Shown here in pieces: positions 14,833-18,942 of a DNA stretch of 18,942 bases (position 1 is its first letter; each line of letters begins with the position of its first letter). The translations under genes and the position numbers were made by a program. The DNA lies in contig CAMAUH010000014.1 of the NCBI GenBank assembly GCA_945861365.1, positions 1-18,942 of the forward strand. The letters run 5' to 3'. Below the pieces are notes generated by a model. The model made no database searches. It saw only the letters and a program-made list of their open reading frames with translations, and was not told where the DNA came from. The DNA comes from Candidatus Kuenenia stuttgartensis (lineage in GTDB: Bacteria > Planctomycetota > UBA1135 > UBA2386).

Positions 14833-16067
14833 GCGCCACCTCGCAGGGCGGCGACCGGATCGAGGCGCGATGCGGTGCGCGCCGGCAGGTAGCCGGCGAC
14901 GAACGCGATGCCGGCCAGCAGCGCCGCGGTGGCGATCGCCAGCGGCAGCGGCACGAACGGCATGCCGACCTGCGTCGTGAACGGCGACGCGCGCACCGCC
15001 GCGATCGCGGCCAGCGCCAGCAGCAGGCCGCCGCCGGCACCCGCCAGCACCAGCGCGAGCGCCTGCACGAGCCACTCGTTTCGCACGCGCGCCGGCTCGG
15101 CGCCGACCGCGAGCTTCAGGCCGATCTCGACGGTGCGCCGGCGCACCATCAACTGCATCAGGTGCGCGATGCCCAAGCCCCCGACCACCAGCGTGAACAC
15201 GCCGCCGATGCCGAGCATCGTGTGGAAGCCGAGGAAGATGAAGCCGAGCATGCGGCGCTGCTCGGTGGTGTCCCACAGCGAGAAGGCCTCCCGGTCGGCT
15301 GGATCGAACTGCAGCCGGCGCGCGAACGCGGCGACCAGTTCGCGCGTGCAGGCGTCCTGCGCGTTCGCGTCGTGCGCGCGGAACACGAAGTTGCTGACGC
15401 CGCGCTGGCCGAACACCGCCAGGAACGTCGTCGCCGGGATCCACGCGCGGTCCTTGTCCTGGCCGCCGTAGTCGCTGTCCTGCAGCTTGCTCTGCAGCAC
15501 GCCGACCACGGTGAACGTCAGGCCTCGCAGCGTGACGGTGCGGCCGAGCGGGTCCTGCTGCGGGAACAGCGTCTTCGCGAGCACATCGCCGAGGAACACC
15601 ACGCGCGCGCGCAGTTCGCCGTCGCGCGCGTTGGGGAAGCGGCCACCGGCGGCGGGCCGCAGCGACCGCAGCGTCGCGAACTCGGGATCGACGCCGGACA
15701 GCGGCACGCGGTGCACGGTGCCGCCGAGGCGCACGCGCTCGGTGGTCGCGAACTCGGCGCTGATCGCCTGCACCGCGGGCACCTCGGCCGCCACGGTGAG
15801 CACGTCGTCGCGGTCGACGCGCAGCAGCCGACCGGCCGGGAAGCCCTGTGCCGGCAGCGTCGTGCGGCTGGGCCAACCGATCGTCACCGCGTCGCCGAGG
15901 CCGCGCGCGCGCTCCGCGAACAGTTCCTCGAAGCCGAACGAGAACGCCAGCAGCAGCACCACGGCCAGCGTGCCCCAGGCGATGCCGAGCAACGACAGCG
16001 CCGTGCGCAGCTTCTGCGCGCGCAGATCGCGCCACAGCTCCTGCAGCGTCTCGGCGAACGCGGGCAT
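14829..16067 (-). CDS. MacB-type ABC permease, first of the operon
   Basis: The 412-residue product is the same length as the next permease but clearly different in sequence. It has an N-terminal helix (about 21-43, 'TALSLLGIAWGTLAVVLLLAFSFG'), a periplasmic MacB_PCD-like domain (about 45-280) and a C-terminal three-helix FtsX-like region. It carries the coupling motif 'RRRTVEIGLKLAVGA' and the ending 'YLPARTASRLDPVAALRGGA'. Its start codon overlaps the adaptor stop by 1 bp (TGATG), so translation is coupled. The pair of distinct permeases with one ATPase suggests a heterodimeric exporter of the macrolide-, peptide- or lipoprotein-type family. The substrate is not predictable. Confidence 0.93.
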   Translation of the reverse strand: MPAFAETLQELWRDLRAQKLRTALSLLGIAWGTLAVVLLLAFSFGFEELFAERARGLGDAVTIGWPSRTTLPAQGFPAGRLLRVDRDDVLTVAAEVPAVQAISAEFATTERVRLGGTVHRVPLSGVDPEFATLRSLRPAAGGRFPNARDGELRARVVFLGDVLAKTLFPQQDPLGRTVTLRGLTFTVVGVLQSKLQDSDYGGQDKDRAWIPATTFLAVFGQRGVSNFVFRAHDANAQDACTRELVAAFARRLQFDPADREAFSLWDTTEQRRMLGFIFLGFHTMLGIGGVFTLVVGGLGIAHLMQLMVRRRTVEIGLKLAVGAEPARVRNEWLVQALALVLAGAGGGLLLALAAIAAVRASPFTTQVGMPFVPLPLAIATAALLAGIAFVAGYLPARTASRLDPVAALRGGA

Positions 16068-17131
16068 CAGCGCACGACCGGCTCGAGCACGACCTCGCCT
16101 TCGCGCACGCCATCCAGCACTTCGACCTGCAGGCCGTCGCCGAGGCCGAGCTTCACCGCGCGTTCCTCGGTCCTGCCGTCGGCGAGGCGCACGGTGACGA
16201 ACGATGCGCCGCCGCGGTGCGACAGGCAGCGTTCGGGCAATTGCAGCACGTTCTCGGCGCGCGCGACCTCGACCTCGGCGACCGCGCTGTAGCCGGCGCG
16301 CAGCAGCACACCTTCCTGCGGCTGCAGCTCGATGCGCACGTCGAACAGGGCAGCGTTGTCCTGCCGCCGCGCGCGCAGGCCCAGTTCGAGCACGGTGCCG
16401 GTCAGCGTGACGCCGGGCAGTGCGCCGAGCGTGACGCGGGCCGGCAGGCCGGTGCGCAGGCGGCCGACGTCGATCTCGTCGACGGTGCCACGGAACACCG
16501 GGCGGTCGAGGTCGCCGATCACGGCGATCACGGTGCCGAGGCCGTAGCTGCTGGCCGGCGTGATCGGATCGCCCTGGCGCAGCAGCTGCAGCACGTGGCC
16601 GGCGACCGGCGCGCGCACGACGAAGTCGATCAGTCGCCCGTCGATCTCGACCTTGCCCTCGCGCAGCAGCTTCAGCGTCTCCTCGGCCGACCGGCGGCCG
16701 CGCTGCGCCTGCTGCTGCATGCGGTCGAGGTTCTTCTGGCCCTGCAGCAGCCGGGTCACGCCGGCGAGCAGGTGTTCGCCCTCGTGGAACTCCTTCGCCG
16801 CCTGTTCGCCTTCCACCGCCTGCTGCAGCCCGCGTTCGGCGCGCAGCAGGTCCTGTTCGGTCAGCGCCGGCCACACCTCCGCGAGCGGTTCGCCCGCCGC
16901 GACCTTCTTGCCCAGCTGGGTGTGCAGCGTGCGCACGAAGCCCGACAGCTGCGTATTGACCTGGGTCTCCTGCACCGGGTCGACCTGCCCCGAAGCGATG
17001 GCGCGGCGGACGATCGTGCCGCGCGCGACCGTCACCATCGGCCCGTCGTTGGGGTTGGTATCGCGCGGCCAGCCATACCAGGCAGCGACGGCGACGAGAG
17101 CGAGCGATGGCAGGGCGAGGATCTTGCGCAT
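16067..17131 (-). CDS. MacA-like periplasmic adaptor (HlyD/RND membrane-fusion protein)
   Basis: The 354-residue product has a single N-terminal membrane anchor (about 5-21) and no lipobox. The two half-motifs of the lipoyl/barrel-sandwich domain lie at about 47-88 ('ASGQVDPVQETQVNTQLSG') and 169-190 ('DFVVRAPVAGHVLQLL'). They flank a helical hairpin (90-160) rich in Gln/Arg/Glu. A beta-barrel follows at about 210-290 and a membrane-proximal domain at 290-350. This adaptor would link the permeases to an outer-membrane channel, as MacA does with MacB and TolC; no channel gene is in this window. It is the first gene of the four-gene operon. The start at 17131 is chosen because it gives the anchor a basic 'MRK' n-region. 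Confidence 0.93.
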   Translation of the reverse strand: MRKILALPSLALVAVAAWYGWPRDTNPNDGPMVTVARGTIVRRAIASGQVDPVQETQVNTQLSGFVRTLHTQLGKKVAAGEPLAEVWPALTEQDLLRAERGLQQAVEGEQAAKEFHEGEHLLAGVTRLLQGQKNLDRMQQQAQRGRRSAEETLKLLREGKVEIDGRLIDFVVRAPVAGHVLQLLRQGDPITPASSYGLGTVIAVIGDLDRPVFRGTVDEIDVGRLRTGLPARVTLGALPGVTLTGTVLELGLRARRQDNAALFDVRIELQPQEGVLLRAGYSAVAEVEVARAENVLQLPERCLSHRGGASFVTVRLADGRTEERAVKLGLGDGLQVEVLDGVREGEVVLEPVVR

Positions 17132-17144
17132 GGGGTGGCGGGCG

Positions 17145-17160
17145 GCAGCCGGGCGGCTGC
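17145..17160 (-). promoter_or_regulatory. Hairpin in the leader of the exporter operon
   Basis: GCAGCCG (17145-17151) and CGGCTGC (17154-17160) are perfect inverted repeats ending 13 nt before the adaptor ATG. This could fold in the mRNA leader next to the translation start or bind a repressor. No TANNNT promoter hexamer was found nearby on the minus strand, so the operon promoter is not assigned. Confidence 0.35.
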
Positions 17161-17237
17161 GCGCGGCCTAACGGAAGGGGCGTGGTGATATCCCGAGACG
17201 GACCAGGAAGGCCAACGCGGCCTGCTGGCGCGCGCAC

Positions 17238-17243
17238 TAGGAT
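17238..17243 (+). promoter_or_regulatory. Possible -10 element (TAGGAT) for the vWA gene
   Basis: TAGGAT fits TANNNT and lies 23 nt before the ATG at 17267. No matching -35 is evident. It is in the divergent region between the exporter operon and the vWA gene. Confidence 0.25.
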
Positions 17244-17266
17244 GCGCGGCCCCTCGAGGTCGAAGC

Positions 17267-18942
17267 ATGTCGAAGCTGCTGCTCGCGTCCCTGTTCTGGT
17301 TCCCGGCGACGGCTGACGTCGCGTCCCCGCTGCCGAACGCCGCGGCTGCCGCGATGGCGCCGGCCTTCGATGAGAAGGCGCTGAAGGCGCTCGATGCGTG
17401 GTTGCGGCTCTACCACGGCGGCAAGATGGATTTCCGTTCGCCGGAGAACATCAGCAAGGACTCGATCGCCGCGAAGTTCGGGCTCACCGGCAAGAACGGG
17501 CTCGGCACGCCGACGTGGGCCGGGGATCTCGACACGATCCTCGAGGCGGTCGCCAAGCTGGACACCGCGGAAGCCGCCGCGGCGCTGCTCGAAGTCGCGG
17601 CGATCGGCATGGACAAGGCCAGCTACACGGTCGAGATGGCGCCGTACGACGTGCGCGCCGCCGGCGAGCGCTGGATCGTGCGGTTGGGTTCGAGCGCCGC
17701 GAAGGACGAGCTCGCGAAGGCGGCTCGCGGCGAACTGAAGGTCGACAAGGCGCGCGCGATGCCGATGCAGGTCGCGGCGCTGCGCGCGCTGATGCTGCTG
17801 AAGGACGGCACCAGCCGCAAGGCGATGGAGCAGGCGCTGGGCAGCCCGCACGAGATGGTGCGCATCGCCGCGGCCGAGGCGCTGGCGGTGGTCGGCGACG
17901 ACGAGTCGGCGAAGGTGCTGATCGGCATGGTCGAGCGCGAGCCGAACGACGCCGTGCTGGTGAGCGCGGCGCAGACGCTGCGCAGCCTCTATGCGCGCTA
18001 CCTGCCGAAGTCGAACGTCTTCAATCCGTCGCCGGACAAGCCGAAGGACGACAAGGGCGACAAGCCGGCCGAAGGCGAGAAGAAGGATGCGCCCGCGGCG
18101 GCACCCGACGCACCGGCCGCACCCGTCAGCGTGCCGCCGTTGCCCGACAGCGTGCGCATCGCGGTGCGCGCGGTGATCGGCGCGCTCGGCCGCTCGACGT
18201 GGCGCGCGGACATGGCGCTGGTGCGCTTCCTCGACGACTTCCGTTCGATCGACGCGATCCCGGCGCTGGTCGCCGTGCTCGAGCGCTTCCAGGCGCATCC
18301 CGAAGAAGTGAAGTCCGGCAAGCTGTCGGGCCTGTTGATGTACCAGTCGCACGAGCTGCTGGTCAGCATGACCGGCGCGGTGTTCCCGGCGACGGCGCCC
18401 GACAAGTGGCGCGCGTTCTGGGACACCGAGCGCGACAAGCTGTCCGTCGGGCAGAAGAAGCCGGCGAGCGCCGCCGGCAGCGGCACGGTCGCCAGCGGCT
18501 TCTGCGGCATCCCGGTCGAGGGCACGCGCGTCGTGTTCGTGCTCGACCTGTCGGGCTCGATGCAGTGGAACATGGACAGCCAGGACAAGGACGGCAAGAA
18601 GACGCTCACCAAGCGCGTCGACTTCGCCAAGCGCGAACTGATCCGCGCCATGGACCAGATCTCGCCGAACGCGCAGTTCAACCTGGTCACGTTCAACGGC
18701 AACCCGAAGTGCGAGGAGTGGAAGAAGGAGCTGGTGCCGGCCAACGAACGCAATCGCGAGGCGTTCAAGAAGTACGTCGAGGGGCTGCGCGCCGATGGCG
18801 GCACCAACCTGTGGAGCGGCCTCGAAGCGGCGCTGAAGCTGAAGTCGCTGGTGCTGGGCAACCGCTACACGACCAACATCGACGAGCTGTTCATCCTGTC
18901 GGACGGCGCGCCGACCGTCGGGGAAGTGCAGGATCCGATCGA
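17267..18942 (+). CDS. Secreted HEAT-repeat and von Willebrand A domain protein, 3' end cut off by window
   Basis: The frame is open to the right edge, giving 558 residues. A signal peptide (about 1-17) is followed by alpha-helical HEAT-like repeats (about 85-250, e.g. 'MVRIAAAEALAVVGDDESAKVLI'). A Lys/Asp/Ala/Pro-rich linker spans about 256-293, then come more helical repeats to about 400 and a vWA domain from about 420. The metal-ion-dependent adhesion site is complete: D427-L-S-G-S431, T513 in 'GGTNLW' and D546 in 'LSDGAPT'. vWA domains bind protein ligands through a divalent metal, so an extracytoplasmic adhesion or assembly role is likely. The start at 17267 gives the signal peptide. The gene is divergent from the exporter operon. 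The C-terminus is unknown. Confidence 0.9.
   Translation, partial: MSKLLLASLFWFPATADVASPLPNAAAAAMAPAFDEKALKALDAWLRLYHGGKMDFRSPENISKDSIAAKFGLTGKNGLGTPTWAGDLDTILEAVAKLDTAEAAAALLEVAAIGMDKASYTVEMAPYDVRAAGERWIVRLGSSAAKDELAKAARGELKVDKARAMPMQVAALRALMLLKDGTSRKAMEQALGSPHEMVRIAAAEALAVVGDDESAKVLIGMVEREPNDAVLVSAAQTLRSLYARYLPKSNVFNPSPDKPKDDKGDKPAEGEKKDAPAAAPDAPAAPVSVPPLPDSVRIAVRAVIGALGRSTWRADMALVRFLDDFRSIDAIPALVAVLERFQAHPEEVKSGKLSGLLMYQSHELLVSMTGAVFPATAPDKWRAFWDTERDKLSVGQKKPASAAGSGTVASGFCGIPVEGTRVVFVLDLSGSMQWNMDSQDKDGKKTLTKRVDFAKRELIRAMDQISPNAQFNLVTFNGNPKCEEWKKELVPANERNREAFKKYVEGLRADGGTNLWSGLEAALKLKSLVLGNRYTTNIDELFILSDGAPTVGEVQDPI

Noticed and set aside
1..18942. CRISPR array, prophage or integrated element
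   Set aside because: No regularly spaced repeats, integrase, phage structural genes or flanking attachment repeats were seen; the only mobile-element-related gene is the solitary transposase.

Overview
The window is uniformly GC-rich. It carries gene types typical of a Planctomycetota-like bacterium: many secreted proteins with short hydrophobic signal peptides ending in Ala-Gln, a parallel beta-helix protein and a second large secreted protein that share a C-terminal module, a PQQ-type beta-propeller, a HEAT-repeat plus von Willebrand A protein, and a bacterial deoxyhypusine-synthase-family enzyme. The phylum assignment is inferred from this gene content; no rRNA or other marker gene is present. 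No rRNA, tRNA, CRISPR array or complete insertion sequence was recognised.

Layout. Positions 1-1253 (minus): the N-terminal part of a serine beta-lactamase-like hydrolase, then a small three-helix membrane protein with a PH-like tail. Positions 1359-5095 (plus): a secreted alpha/beta hydrolase, then a two-gene unit of a deoxyhypusine-synthase-family enzyme and a SAM-dependent O-methyltransferase with a lysine-rich N-terminal tail. Positions 5099-5267 hold what looks like a frameshifted remnant of the C-terminal module used by the large secreted proteins. Positions 5298-10581 (minus): secreted beta-helix protein, four-helix membrane protein, secreted amidohydrolase, and a 722-residue secreted protein. 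Positions 10665-11840 (plus): secreted PQQ-like propeller. Positions 11875-12612 (minus): a solitary REP-associated (Y1/HUH) transposase, convergent with the propeller gene across a strong symmetric hairpin. Positions 12897-17131 (minus): a tightly overlapping four-gene operon of a MacAB-like exporter (adaptor, two different permeases, ATPase). Positions 17267-end (plus): a secreted HEAT-repeat/vWA protein cut by the window edge.

How the genes work together: the adaptor, permeases and ATPase should form one tripartite-type efflux or export machine, and no TolC-like outer membrane partner is seen here. The deoxyhypusine-synthase-like enzyme and the methyltransferase are 16 bp apart and probably co-transcribed, which suggests a joint role in polyamine-like or small-molecule chemistry. 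The remaining genes look like individually transcribed units of an envelope- and secretion-rich genome. Several minus-strand genes have a TANNNT hexamer 6-7 nt before the start codon, consistent with leaderless transcription.

The most interesting items are the polyamine-enzyme/methyltransferase pair, the shared C-terminal module with its degraded third copy, the solitary transposase with its flanking hairpin, and the start-proximal TANNNT pattern.
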